DNA from: Mucilaginibacter tundrae
GTDB lineage: Bacteria; Bacteroidota; Bacteroidia; Sphingobacteriales; Sphingobacteriaceae
DNA: 64,000 bases
Assembly: GCF_013408825.1 (NCBI RefSeq)
Contig: NZ_JACCBZ010000004.1
Coordinates: forward strand, 186,001-250,000
Direction: 5' to 3'
The stretch's first letter is position 1; every line of letters begins with the position of its first letter. The translations under genes were made by a program, and so were the position numbers. Positions 25,690 through 33,812 of this stretch are shown one piece after another. The notes below the pieces were generated by a model that was not told the origin of the DNA, did not search any database, and worked only from the letters and a program-made list of their open reading frames with translations.

Positions 25690-25842
25690 TTAGTCACCAC
25701 TAGCAAGTTCTTTGCTATCGGTTGATAAAGTTGATTTTGTAATAACAGGTTGAGCAGTAGGTGCTGCACTGTTTGATTTGGTTTGCGATGCCAATACGCC
25801 TGTCGTAAGGACTAATGCGGCTGCGATGATGATTTTTTTCAT
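25690..25842 (-). CDS. Small exported peptide, array member 2 (C-terminus KELASGD)
   Basis: A 50-residue paralogue: signal MKKIIIAAALVLTTGVLASQ, mature TKSNSAAPTAQPVITKSTLS and TDSKELASGD. It lies 38 nt before member 3 and 37 nt after member 1. The gene plus spacer repeats with a period of about 190 nt, so members 1-3 arose by tandem duplication. The spacers are also conserved (TAATATTTTACTTTCTAAAT). Predicted mature peptide of about 32 residues, Ser/Thr/Pro-rich with an acidic end. Unknown function. Confidence 0.78.
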   Translation of the reverse strand: MKKIIIAAALVLTTGVLASQTKSNSAAPTAQPVITKSTLSTDSKELASGD

Positions 25843-25879
25843 GGTCTTATTTTTAATATTTTACTTTCTAAATAGTTGA

Positions 25880-26032
25880 TTAATCACCGCTCGCAAGTTC
25901 TTTGCTATCGGTTGATAAAGTTGATTTTGGGATACCAGGTTGAGTGATAGGTACCGTACTGTTTGATTTAGTTTGTGATGCCAGTACTCCTGTTGTGAGT
26001 ACCAAAGCTGCTACAACAATGAATTTTTTCAT
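25880..26032 (-). CDS. Small exported peptide, array member 1 (C-terminus KELASGD)
   Basis: A 50-residue paralogue: signal MKKFIVVAALVLTTGVLASQ, mature TKSNSTVPITQPGIPKSTLS and TDSKELASGD. Against member 2, the middle of the mature peptide has several amino-acid replacements (AAPTA to TVPIT, VIT to GIP), while STLSTDSKELASGD is unchanged in protein with synonymous codon changes. This is the first gene of the minus-strand unit; its 5' region is the 476-nt divergent spacer towards the TPR sensor-like gene. Confidence 0.78.
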   Translation of the reverse strand: MKKFIVVAALVLTTGVLASQTKSNSTVPITQPGIPKSTLSTDSKELASGD

Positions 26033-26508
26033 GATCTTTATTTTTGAATTTCTTTAATTTTCTTTTTAATTATTAAAAAAGTAACTATACGTTAATATTA
26101 ACTAGTTGTTGCTTTTAAGTCAGTATTTGAATTTTAAACTTTTGTTAAAAAGGTAGTTATGCATTTTTTATGGTTTAGGATTTAATTTTTTATTCAGTTT
26201 ATGCAACTGGTTTTTAATAATATTTCTTAAAATAATAACGTAAAACTACTTGATTTGATTTTAAATGAAACACAAAACCAATATTTTTCGTATAGGAGGG
26301 AGCAATAAAATTCATCATAAGGTAAATTAATATCAATAAATAATTGATTATCAATATTTTACGTACAAAATTGTAATTTAATTAATTGTATATTAAGCGA
26401 AATATAGTTAAATTACTCAAAAGTATAAACTAAATAATTGTGCAGTTATAATTTTATTGGTGTTGTTTTGCTACCTTAGATAGAAATTAAAGGCCTATAC
26501 GACTTTAA
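26033..26508. other. AT-rich divergent region between the peptide array and the TPR sensor-like gene
   Basis: 476 nt without a credible gene, strongly AT-rich with poly-T/poly-A runs. It must hold the divergent promoters. On the minus strand TACTTTTG (26425-26418) matches the -7 consensus but is almost 390 nt from the first peptide gene. On the plus strand TACCTTAG (near 26472) is a 7/8 match, 37 nt before the TPR gene. A 17-bp dyad at 26342-26358 is identical to one in the DUF2795 promoter. Confidence 0.45.
26342..26358. promoter_or_regulatory. 17-bp dyad AATTGATTATCAATATT (inverse of 7339-7355)
   Basis: The reverse complement equals the 17 bases at 7339-7355 exactly. The core ATTGATtATCAAT is a 6-1-6 palindrome. 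Position within a divergent promoter region suggests a regulator site; no regulator can be named. Confidence 0.35.
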
Positions 26509-27945
26509 ATGAAAAAAATTTATTCAGCTTTGTTTTTTATACTATTTGCTTTTACTGTACACGCAGCAGATGGGGTAAAAGATCTGATGGCGCAAGATAC
26601 CAACGATGTTAAGAGCCTGAATAAACAAGCCTACGATGCCAGATTAACAAATCCTGAACAAACAATAAATACCGGAAGTAGATCATTACAACTTGCGATA
26701 AAATTACATTATACCCCAGGTATAGCAGAAGCCTACCGTGTAATGGGTTTGGGACAATTTTATTTGAACTTACCCGAGGACGCCATCAATAGTTATATTA
26801 AATCCCTGGATTTTTATACAAGAGATAATAACTTAAGAGGTGTAGCAAAGGTTTATAATAATATTGGTAGTTTATATCGTGATAATGATTATGATCGGTC
26901 GTTAGAATTTTTTCAAAAGGCCCTCGATATTGGTAACAAGCTTTCAGACAAATCGTTAATAGCTACTTCTTACCTGAATTTAGGTAATTTTTATTTTCGT
27001 AAAAAGAGCGTTAATCAAGCCTTAAAATATTATAACGATAGTGAATCATTATTTACTATACTCAAAGATTCAGTAAATCTTATACAATGTCAACAAAATA
27101 AAGGGGTAGTTTATTATAATCTGCATCAACTGGATTTGGCTACAAGTTTATTAACAAACGCAATTGTAAAAGCGAAAGACAAAGATCTAAATGAATCCGT
27201 TGCCAGTATTGATCTGACATTGGCTTTATTATATATAGCCAAAGGTGAATTTGATCAGGCTGAGAAAGTAGTAAGCGAAGGCTCGGCCTATGCATTGATT
27301 ATTAAAGATGATAAAATGCAGCGTGATTTTATATACACGCATTACCAGCTTGAGTTTAAACGTAAAAATTATGAACGGGCGATATTTTATTTGAGTGACG
27401 TTTATAGGCAAGATAGCGTAGCTAAAAAGGCAAATCTTTTATCTCAGCTTAATTTATTTGAGGTTAGAAATAAACAAGAAGAGGAACAAAAGGAAAATGA
27501 GTTGAATATAAAGCGTATTCAATATGAAAATATACGATTTTGGGGAGCTGTAATTGTTGCCTGTTTGTTGATGGTTACAATTGGCTTACTTATAAATAAC
27601 GTTAAACGCAAAACAAAAACTAACGCACAACTTACAGATCTTAATAGCGAGGTGTTACGGCAAAAAGATAATCTTGACCGTGTGAATCATCATTTGGAGG
27701 AAATTATTGATGAACGAACCAAAGATCTGCAATTGAAAAATAAAAAGCTCTCAGAATACTCCTCATATCTATCTCATCAAATACGAGGGCCTATAGCTAC
27801 CTTAAAAGGACTAATGAACCTTGAGAAGGAAGGGTTAGTGGATAAAAAGGAATGCATCAATATGATGGATAAGTGCGTATCAGAAATTGATGAAAAGATA
27901 ATTGAGATGAGCGATATGATGCACGACTCTAAAAGTGCTTTATAA
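26509..27945 (+). CDS. Periplasmic-TPR membrane protein with truncated histidine kinase (DHp only)
   Basis: A 478-residue protein: signal peptide (1-19), several TPR repeats (about 60-310; GVAKVYNNIGSLY, SYLNLGNFYF, NKGVVYYNLHQLDLA), one membrane helix (about 344-365), a coiled coil (375-415) and a dimerisation helix with the H-box SHQIRGPIATLKGL (His423). The protein stops about 55 residues after this His, with no N, G1 or G2 ATP-binding motifs. It therefore cannot autophosphorylate alone. TPR domains bind peptides in several known sensor families (RRNPP). It diverges from the small-peptide array, which makes a receptor role attractive but unproved. A paralogue lies at 32304-33773. Confidence 0.8.
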   Translation: MKKIYSALFFILFAFTVHAADGVKDLMAQDTNDVKSLNKQAYDARLTNPEQTINTGSRSLQLAIKLHYTPGIAEAYRVMGLGQFYLNLPEDAINSYIKSLDFYTRDNNLRGVAKVYNNIGSLYRDNDYDRSLEFFQKALDIGNKLSDKSLIATSYLNLGNFYFRKKSVNQALKYYNDSESLFTILKDSVNLIQCQQNKGVVYYNLHQLDLATSLLTNAIVKAKDKDLNESVASIDLTLALLYIAKGEFDQAEKVVSEGSAYALIIKDDKMQRDFIYTHYQLEFKRKNYERAIFYLSDVYRQDSVAKKANLLSQLNLFEVRNKQEEEQKENELNIKRIQYENIRFWGAVIVACLLMVTIGLLINNVKRKTKTNAQLTDLNSEVLRQKDNLDRVNHHLEEIIDERTKDLQLKNKKLSEYSSYLSHQIRGPIATLKGLMNLEKEGLVDKKECINMMDKCVSEIDEKIIEMSDMMHDSKSAL

Positions 27946-27984
27946 CTGATTTTTTAATAATCGCGTTATATAATATTTCCGTTT

Positions 27985-28308
27985 TTACGAAGCTATATAC
28001 ATTGGCCAGTTTGAATGTATTTGAGCTTCCATTAAACCCAAATAAACACAATACCAGGATATCATATGTAATATGAGTAATTCAGCATGCTTTTTATAGC
28101 CTTTCGTTTCAAATGCAATTGTTTTTTTACCTGCTGTAACAAAAAATCGTACTTCTCCCTCACTGGGTTTAAATTTAGATTTTATCGAATTATAAACCCT
28201 TACTTTCAGTTTGGTGCTAGGGTCATGAATAACACTGTCTTTAAGTGTTTCGTTGTTTGAAATGGATAACAGATAATTTGCCATAACACTTGTATTTTTA
28301 ACAAGCAT
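27985..28308 (-). CDS. Hypothetical protein
   Basis: A 107-residue protein of no family I recognise. It starts MLVKNTSVMANYLLSISNNE; a start at the second Met (residue 9) is also possible. The middle (KLKVRVYNSIKSKFKPSEGEVRFFVTAGKKTIAFETKGYKK) looks like a beta-rich segment, followed by a hydrophobic helix HAELLILHMISWYCVYLGLMEA. It converges with the TPR sensor-like gene and lies downstream of the XRE regulator on the same strand, separated by a long AT-rich palindrome. Composition is like the neighbours. Confidence 0.5.
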   Translation of the reverse strand: MLVKNTSVMANYLLSISNNETLKDSVIHDPSTKLKVRVYNSIKSKFKPSEGEVRFFVTAGKKTIAFETKGYKKHAELLILHMISWYCVYLGLMEAQIHSNWPMYIAS

Positions 28309-28375
28309 TGCAATTCTTACTCCAAAAGCCTTTCAATAGCTGATTAAGACGGAAATTTATTAAATCGATTATAAA

Positions 28376-28412
28376 ATTAATCCTCATTTAAAATTTTTAA
28401 ATGAGGATTAAT
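28376..28412. terminator. Long AT-rich palindrome between the XRE regulator and the hypothetical gene
   Basis: A 17-bp perfect stem ATTAATCCTCATTTAAA / TTTAAATGAGGATTAAT with a 3-nt loop. It is placed like a terminator for the regulator gene, but without a T tract; it could also be a protein-binding site. Confidence 0.45.
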
Positions 28413-28475
28413 GAGTCATAGATAAAATTTTATATTTTATTCTAAAAGTGTCGTTTTTTATAAACAGTCGGCAGA

Positions 28476-28844
28476 TTATACCGCTATTGAAGTTTTGTTT
28501 CTAAGTTCCTCATAAAGCAATATCACTTTACGTTGCAAAGTAGCTATTTCATTTTCACGGTCAATGAGCTTCTTTTGTGCAATACTAAGGTGCGAAGGCT
28601 CATGTTCCGCTTCTTTAATATCCATGGCTAATAAATAAACCACGCTAACTTCAAATACATTGGCAATTTGTTCCAGTCGTGATAAATTAATATCTGTCAC
28701 ACCAGTTTCGATTTTTGAAAAAGCAGGAATTGAGATACCCAAACGATCTGCAACATCTTCCTGGCTCCATCCTTGTTGATGGCGAAGAGTCCTGATGTTC
28801 ATGCCAACAGATTTGTTAGTCTTCTTTTTTGCGTTGTCGTTCAT
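28476..28844 (-). CDS. XRE-family helix-turn-helix regulator with C-terminal coiled coil
   Basis: A 122-residue DNA-binding protein. The HTH_3 domain is at about residues 14-70: MNIRTLRHQQGWSQEDVADRL, GISIPAFSKIETGVTDINLSRLEQIANVFEVS. The tail HLSIAQKKLIDRENEIATLQRKVILLYEELRNK is a predicted coiled coil, probably for dimerisation. It lies between the TPR sensor-like gene and the helicase. It could regulate either the neighbouring hypothetical gene or the peptide array; no operator was identified. Confidence 0.88.
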   Translation of the reverse strand: MNDNAKKKTNKSVGMNIRTLRHQQGWSQEDVADRLGISIPAFSKIETGVTDINLSRLEQIANVFEVSVVYLLAMDIKEAEHEPSHLSIAQKKLIDRENEIATLQRKVILLYEELRNKTSIAV

Positions 28845-29012
28845 TTTTAATTATCAATTAAATTATTGGGAAAAAGGGTTACTCTAGGTTAACTAAAGTT
28901 ATGCCAAGTTTAATTTAATATGATAATGGAGAAAAAAACCATATTTGGGGAAATAAAATTAACATATTGTGAAATTATTTCCCCAAATAGTGTGGAGCGG
29001 GGTTGAAGCTTT

Positions 29013-31298
29013 TTAGCTGCCAATTATGAATAATTTGGCAAATTTTAGCAATAATTGCTTCTGCCCAATTTCTTTAAAGAATATAGTTGCTTTAACGTCA
29101 GGTTTTTTGCCTTCTAAGCTAATTACTTTTCCAAATCCAAAACGTTCGTGTTCAACTTCCATCCCAACTTGTAAGTTTGACGTATCTGAAGGTGCAAATC
29201 CAGGAGATGGGACATGGGCTTTAGCTAACAACGAAGTAGTTTTTACCGGTGGTGTTGTTGCCGCTTTTGGTTTAGAAAAGGTATCGCCACCTTTTCTGCT
29301 CCAGGCTTCACGTTCATCATCAAAAAACGAACTGCTTGGCTTCTCGGGCTTCGCTGTAAAGTCAAGTTCAAGGTATCTTGCATCTACTTCATCCAAAAAG
29401 CGGCTAGGTTCGCAATTGATCAAAGTGCCGAACTTAAAGCGTGAAGTGGCATAGCTAAGCGTAAGTCTATTTTCAGCACGTGTTATTGCCACATAAAACA
29501 GGCGGCGTTCTTCTTCCAGGTCAGTGCGGGAATTGAGTGCCATTTGCGATGGGAATAAATTTTCTTCTAAGCCAACAACATGCACTTGTTTAAATTCTAG
29601 GCCTTTGGATGAGTGAATAGTCATTAAAGAAACGGTATCTGCATCTTTGTTTTTATCGTTATCATCATTTGTAAGCAAAGCAATGTCCTGCATAAAAATA
29701 TCAAGGCCCTTTTCTTCAATATCTTCGCGTTCAGAAAATTCTTTTATACCATTAAGCAATTCCTGGATGTTTTCGTAACGATTAAGCCCTTCAACTGATT
29801 TGTCTTCGTACAAGTCCTTTAATAAACCCGAATGTTGGGCAATATGCAATGCCGCTTCATAGGCTGAAAGTGTTTTAGTGATCACCTGGAAGCTTTGGAT
29901 CATGGTAGCAAAAACACTAACAGCACCCGATGTACGCCCATCTAAGTATTGGGATGGATTGATGATCACTTCAAACGGTGTAATGTTATTTTGATCGGCA
30001 CTTACTACGATACGATCAACTGTGGTATCGCCAATACCCCTGCGTGGGTAGTTAATTACCCGTTTAAGTGCTTCCTCATCATTTGCATTAAAAGTAAGGC
30101 GGAAATAGGCTATCAGGTCCTTGATCTCTTTGCGCTGATAGAAAGATAAGCCCCCGTATATTTTATAAGGTATACCCAACTTACGCAAAGCCTCCTCCAT
30201 TGAACGAGACTGCGCATTAGTGCGGTATAGGATGGCAAAATCATGCCATTTTAAACCGTGTGTGGTGCGCTGAAACATAATAGCCTCGGCAACCTGCTTA
30301 CCTTCTTCGTTATCGCTGAAGGCACGCATTACTTTTATTTTATCGCCGGCTTCTTTCTCAGAAAAAACATTTTTTTTAAGTTGTTCTTTATTATTGGCGA
30401 TGATGCTATTAGCAACATTTACAATATTTTGGGTAGAACGGTAATTTTGCTCCAACTTAAATATTTTCAAATCAGGATAATCCTTCTCAAAGTTTAAGAT
30501 GTTCTGAATATTAGCACCACGGAAGGCATAGATACTTTGTGCGTCATCGCCTACAACACAAATATTCTCATTAACTGCGGCTAGTTTTTTAACGATGAGA
30601 TATTGTGAAAAGTTAGTATCCTGATACTCATCCACCATCAGGTATTTAAACTTATGCTGATATTTATTCAGTACTTCCGGGTATCTTTTTAATAACTCAT
30701 TGGTTTTATAAAGCAAATCGTCAAAATCCATTGCTCCAGCACGATAACAACGCGCCGCATATGTTTCATATATCTTGCCTAATTGGCCGCGACCGCTCGA
30801 AAAATCATCGGCCTGGATTTGATCGTTTTTCTGATATTCCTGCCACGATACCAGGTTGTTTTTTGCTGCTGATATTCGGTTAAGCACCAGGTTGACGCTA
30901 TAAAGCTTATCATCCAGGTTCATTTCTTTTAAAATGGCACGCAGTACGCTTTTGCTGTCGTCGGTATCGTAAATGGTAAAATTGTTAGGATAGCCAAGTT
31001 TATCTGCCTCAACACGTAATATCTTCGCGAAAACCGAGTGAAAGGTGCCCATCCAAATATTCTTTGCCTCCGGCCCAACCAAACTTAAAATACGTTCGCG
31101 CATTTCGCGTGCGGCTTTATTAGTAAAGGTTAAAACCAATATATTAAATGAGTCGACTCCACTGCGAATCAGGTGGGCTACACGGTAAGTTATAACACGC
31201 GTTTTACCCGAACCTGCACCGGCAATAATCATCACCGGACCTTTAATTTGTTCTACCGCCCCGCGTTGTTCCGGGTTTAATCCCTCTAAATAATCCAA
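29013..31298 (-). CDS. pcrA: ATP-dependent DNA helicase, UvrD/PcrA type
   Basis: A 761-residue SF1A 3'-5' helicase for repair and replication-fork maintenance. Motif I is IAGAGSGKTRVITYR; the Q-motif LNPEQRGAV precedes it. LVLTFTNKAAREMRER (Ia), LMVDEYQDTNFSQY (II), VVGDDAQSIYAFRGA (III), LEQNYRSTQNIV (IV), TIHSSKGLEFKQVHVVGLEE (V) and RRLFYVAITRAE (VI) are all present. The C-terminal 60 residues (VGMEVEHERFGFGKVISLEG) match the Tudor-like PcrA tail that binds RNA polymerase. Normal length. Confidence 0.96.
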   Translation of the reverse strand: MDYLEGLNPEQRGAVEQIKGPVMIIAGAGSGKTRVITYRVAHLIRSGVDSFNILVLTFTNKAAREMRERILSLVGPEAKNIWMGTFHSVFAKILRVEADKLGYPNNFTIYDTDDSKSVLRAILKEMNLDDKLYSVNLVLNRISAAKNNLVSWQEYQKNDQIQADDFSSGRGQLGKIYETYAARCYRAGAMDFDDLLYKTNELLKRYPEVLNKYQHKFKYLMVDEYQDTNFSQYLIVKKLAAVNENICVVGDDAQSIYAFRGANIQNILNFEKDYPDLKIFKLEQNYRSTQNIVNVANSIIANNKEQLKKNVFSEKEAGDKIKVMRAFSDNEEGKQVAEAIMFQRTTHGLKWHDFAILYRTNAQSRSMEEALRKLGIPYKIYGGLSFYQRKEIKDLIAYFRLTFNANDEEALKRVINYPRRGIGDTTVDRIVVSADQNNITPFEVIINPSQYLDGRTSGAVSVFATMIQSFQVITKTLSAYEAALHIAQHSGLLKDLYEDKSVEGLNRYENIQELLNGIKEFSEREDIEEKGLDIFMQDIALLTNDDNDKNKDADTVSLMTIHSSKGLEFKQVHVVGLEENLFPSQMALNSRTDLEEERRLFYVAITRAENRLTLSYATSRFKFGTLINCEPSRFLDEVDARYLELDFTAKPEKPSSSFFDDEREAWSRKGGDTFSKPKAATTPPVKTTSLLAKAHVPSPGFAPSDTSNLQVGMEVEHERFGFGKVISLEGKKPDVKATIFFKEIGQKQLLLKFAKLFIIGS

Positions 31299-31423
31299 AT
31301 CTTTTTCCTCTTTTATATATGGCGAAATTAAGGTTTTGACCTGAAAGCTGAAAGGAAGATTGGTGATTAGTGGCGATTGATTTTAATGTTCGGAGCCGGG
31401 TTTACCATTTAGTTAATTAACCG

Positions 31424-31431
31424 TATTTTTG
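31424..31431 (+). promoter_or_regulatory. -7 box TATTTTTG of the pseudouridine synthase gene
   Basis: Matches TAnnTTTG; only seven bases separate it from the ATG at 31439, pointing to a leaderless or very short-leader mRNA. Confidence 0.5.
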
Positions 31432-31438
31432 CAGCAAT

Positions 31439-32158
31439 ATGAAGATGCCAAAACTTGCCGACCTGATTTTATTTGAAAACGATGATATAATTGTGGTTAA
31501 TAAACCACCATTCATCAGTTCGCTGGATGAGCGTGAAGGCGGCGATATCAATATGCTGCGTTTAGCCAAGCAATATGTAGAAGACGCTCAGATCTGCCAT
31601 CGTTTAGATAAAGAAACTTCAGGCGCTTTAATTATAGCCAAAAATCCGGAAGCGTATCGCCATATCTCCATGCAATTTGAAAAGAGGCAGGTGAAAAAAG
31701 TTTACCACGCTGTTATAGAAGGTACCCATGTTTTTGAAGAGTTATTTATCGATTTACCCATACTAAACGTTGGTAAAGGTACAGTAACCATAAGCCGGCA
31801 GGAAGGTAAACGTGCTGAAACCTGGTTTCAATCACTAAAATACTTTAAGCATTATACTTTGGTTGAGTGTCGCCCTGTAACAGGCCGCATGCACCAGATC
31901 CGTATTCACCTGGCTACCCAAAGGGCATCAATAGCAGGGGATGAAATGTACAAAGGCAAGCCGGTTTTTCTATCCTCCATCAAACGTAAATATCATTTAG
32001 GTAAAGACCAGGAAGAATTACCCATCATGAAACGCTTTGCACTGCATGCTTATGAAGTTACCTTTAAATTGCTTGATGGCACGCCGATAACCATCCATGC
32101 GCCATACCCGAAAGACTTTGAAACGTTGCTAAAACTATTAGAGAAATTTGATAGTTAG
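31439..32158 (+). CDS. RluA/RluD-family RNA pseudouridine synthase
   Basis: A 239-residue pseudouridine synthase. The catalytic Asp is in the motif ICHRLDKETSGALIIAK. Preceding DDIIVVNKPPFISS, and RPVTGRMHQIRIHLATQ with LHAYEVTF downstream, complete the RluA fold. There is no S4 domain, so it is closer to RluA/RluC catalytic cores than to RluD with S4. The RNA target (23S rRNA or tRNA) cannot be assigned. It is separate from the divergent helicase gene. Confidence 0.9.
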   Translation: MKMPKLADLILFENDDIIVVNKPPFISSLDEREGGDINMLRLAKQYVEDAQICHRLDKETSGALIIAKNPEAYRHISMQFEKRQVKKVYHAVIEGTHVFEELFIDLPILNVGKGTVTISRQEGKRAETWFQSLKYFKHYTLVECRPVTGRMHQIRIHLATQRASIAGDEMYKGKPVFLSSIKRKYHLGKDQEELPIMKRFALHAYEVTFKLLDGTPITIHAPYPKDFETLLKLLEKFDS

Positions 32159-32303
32159 TATCTTAACTATTAAGCACTTTTTATTTTGTCGCTACTGTGT
32201 GAAATTTATTTTTTAACTTTCAAGACAATTAAATTTGAAATTATAGCTTTAACATATTGAGTTTTACGTTGTACAAATGTATTTTTATGTAAAATCTATT
32301 TGT

Positions 32304-33773
32304 ATGCTGAAGCGCTATCTTATAATATTATTTTCTTTCCTTACAGTTAATTCTAACGCGACTCTACCAAATATTAAACCGAATAACTTCAATAATCTCA
32401 ATGATATCCTGCAATCGAAAGATCAAAATTTAAAAGAGCGGAAACTAACAAAGTACATTGAAGTATATTTTGAAAATATCCAGATCGACAGCTTTAATAC
32501 GGCTAAAACTCAATTAGATGGGCTTCTTTTAAAAAATAATATAGAAAACCAGGAGCCACTGGATTATTTTATTCAAAGTTTTTATTATTCCAAATTATCA
32601 CGTGTAAATGAAGCGGAATATGCTTTATTAAAAGCAATCGAAATGGCGGAAAAGAATTCCGATCACTATTTGCTCTACTCTTTTTTTACTTATCTGGCAA
32701 TTATTCAAAACAATGCGGGCAATACAATAGCTGCAATATCAAGTTATCGGTTGGCAAATAAAGAAGCCATGATAATGAATGATAGTTATTTGCAAATATT
32801 GTTGGATATTAACATTTCTGATATGTTTTACAGAAATAGTTTTTATGATCAGTCACTACGATACTTAGATCAGGCTATGGCTATTATAGTTAAAAATAGA
32901 GTAGATGAGCAACGGCTAAAGAACGCCATCTATTTTAATAAAGCTGAAAATTATTTCAGAATGAATGAGATAGATTCCCTGACAAAGTATAACAAAAGCC
33001 TTAAAGATGCCAGAAGCGGTACTAACAAACTATACACTTTCAGAAATCGAACAAGTTATTATCTGGATTTATTACAACATAATTATAAAGATGCTATTAA
33101 GCACATTAAAATTTTACAAAAAGATACCTTATATCAGTTTGATAATTTCGATAAAATAAACCTTGCTGATGCATATTATTATGTCGGGAATCCAGATTCG
33201 GCAAAAAATATTATCGAGCAATTACTTGCAGGCGAAACACAAAATAACCATTCCGAAATAAAATCGCACTTGTATGACGTATTGGGAAAAATTTCTGAAG
33301 CTAAACAAGATTATAAAACAGCAGCCAGCAACTTTAAACTGGCATTTCAACAATCTGAAAACAGTGTAAACAAACTTACTCAGGTTGGTAATATTTCATC
33401 ACAAATAAAAATTGATGAAATGGAGGATGCATATCTTCAAAAGGAAACAGGTTACCAAAAAGAGCAGCTTTGGTTGATATTGATAGTGATATTGGCTGTA
33501 TTTATTATAATAATTGTAGCACTATCATATAAAAGCATAAAACAAAAAAGGCGTTACGAAAGCCTTTTGTACAAAACTAAAAAACAAGAACTGTCATTTT
33601 TAAATTCTCATGATGTCCGTAAACATCTAACCAATATATTAGGTATAATACATGTATTACAGCATAGTGAAAACAAAAAGAAGGAGTATTTACAGGTAGA
33701 GGACAGACTATTTTATTCCGCAGAAAAACTGGACGAATCGATAAAAAATATATCAAATAAATTGGATGAATAG
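32304..33773 (+). CDS. Second periplasmic-TPR membrane protein with truncated histidine kinase
   Basis: A 489-residue protein with the same layout as the gene at 26509: signal peptide (MLKRYLIILFSFLTVNSNA), TPR-like helices (about 70-370), one membrane helix (about 389-411), a short coiled coil, and a DHp-like segment with SHDVRKHLTNILGII (His436). It ends about 54 residues later, with no ATPase domain. Sequence identity with the first is low, so they are old paralogues or analogues. The first in-frame Met, 27 nt upstream, gives a poorer signal peptide. It ends in a hairpin shared with the convergent M1 peptidase. Confidence 0.78.
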   Translation: MLKRYLIILFSFLTVNSNATLPNIKPNNFNNLNDILQSKDQNLKERKLTKYIEVYFENIQIDSFNTAKTQLDGLLLKNNIENQEPLDYFIQSFYYSKLSRVNEAEYALLKAIEMAEKNSDHYLLYSFFTYLAIIQNNAGNTIAAISSYRLANKEAMIMNDSYLQILLDINISDMFYRNSFYDQSLRYLDQAMAIIVKNRVDEQRLKNAIYFNKAENYFRMNEIDSLTKYNKSLKDARSGTNKLYTFRNRTSYYLDLLQHNYKDAIKHIKILQKDTLYQFDNFDKINLADAYYYVGNPDSAKNIIEQLLAGETQNNHSEIKSHLYDVLGKISEAKQDYKTAASNFKLAFQQSENSVNKLTQVGNISSQIKIDEMEDAYLQKETGYQKEQLWLILIVILAVFIIIIVALSYKSIKQKRRYESLLYKTKKQELSFLNSHDVRKHLTNILGIIHVLQHSENKKKEYLQVEDRLFYSAEKLDESIKNISNKLDE

Positions 33774-33794
33774 ATTGTGTTATTCATCCAATTT
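33759..33794. terminator. Bidirectional terminator hairpin
   Basis: A perfect 14-bp stem AAATTGGATGAATA / TATTCATCCAATTT with an 8-nt loop. The stop codon of the TPR gene (33771-33773) falls at the top of the stem, so the last codons encode one arm. Confidence 0.75.
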
Positions 33795-33812
33795 ATCTGC
33801 CAATTGCTTCAG

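Noticed and set aside
26509..27945. Pseudogene interpretation of the TPR/DHp protein
   Set aside because: The frame is clean, the stop falls just after the DHp helix, no remnant of an ATPase domain follows, and a second protein of the same layout exists at 32304-33773.
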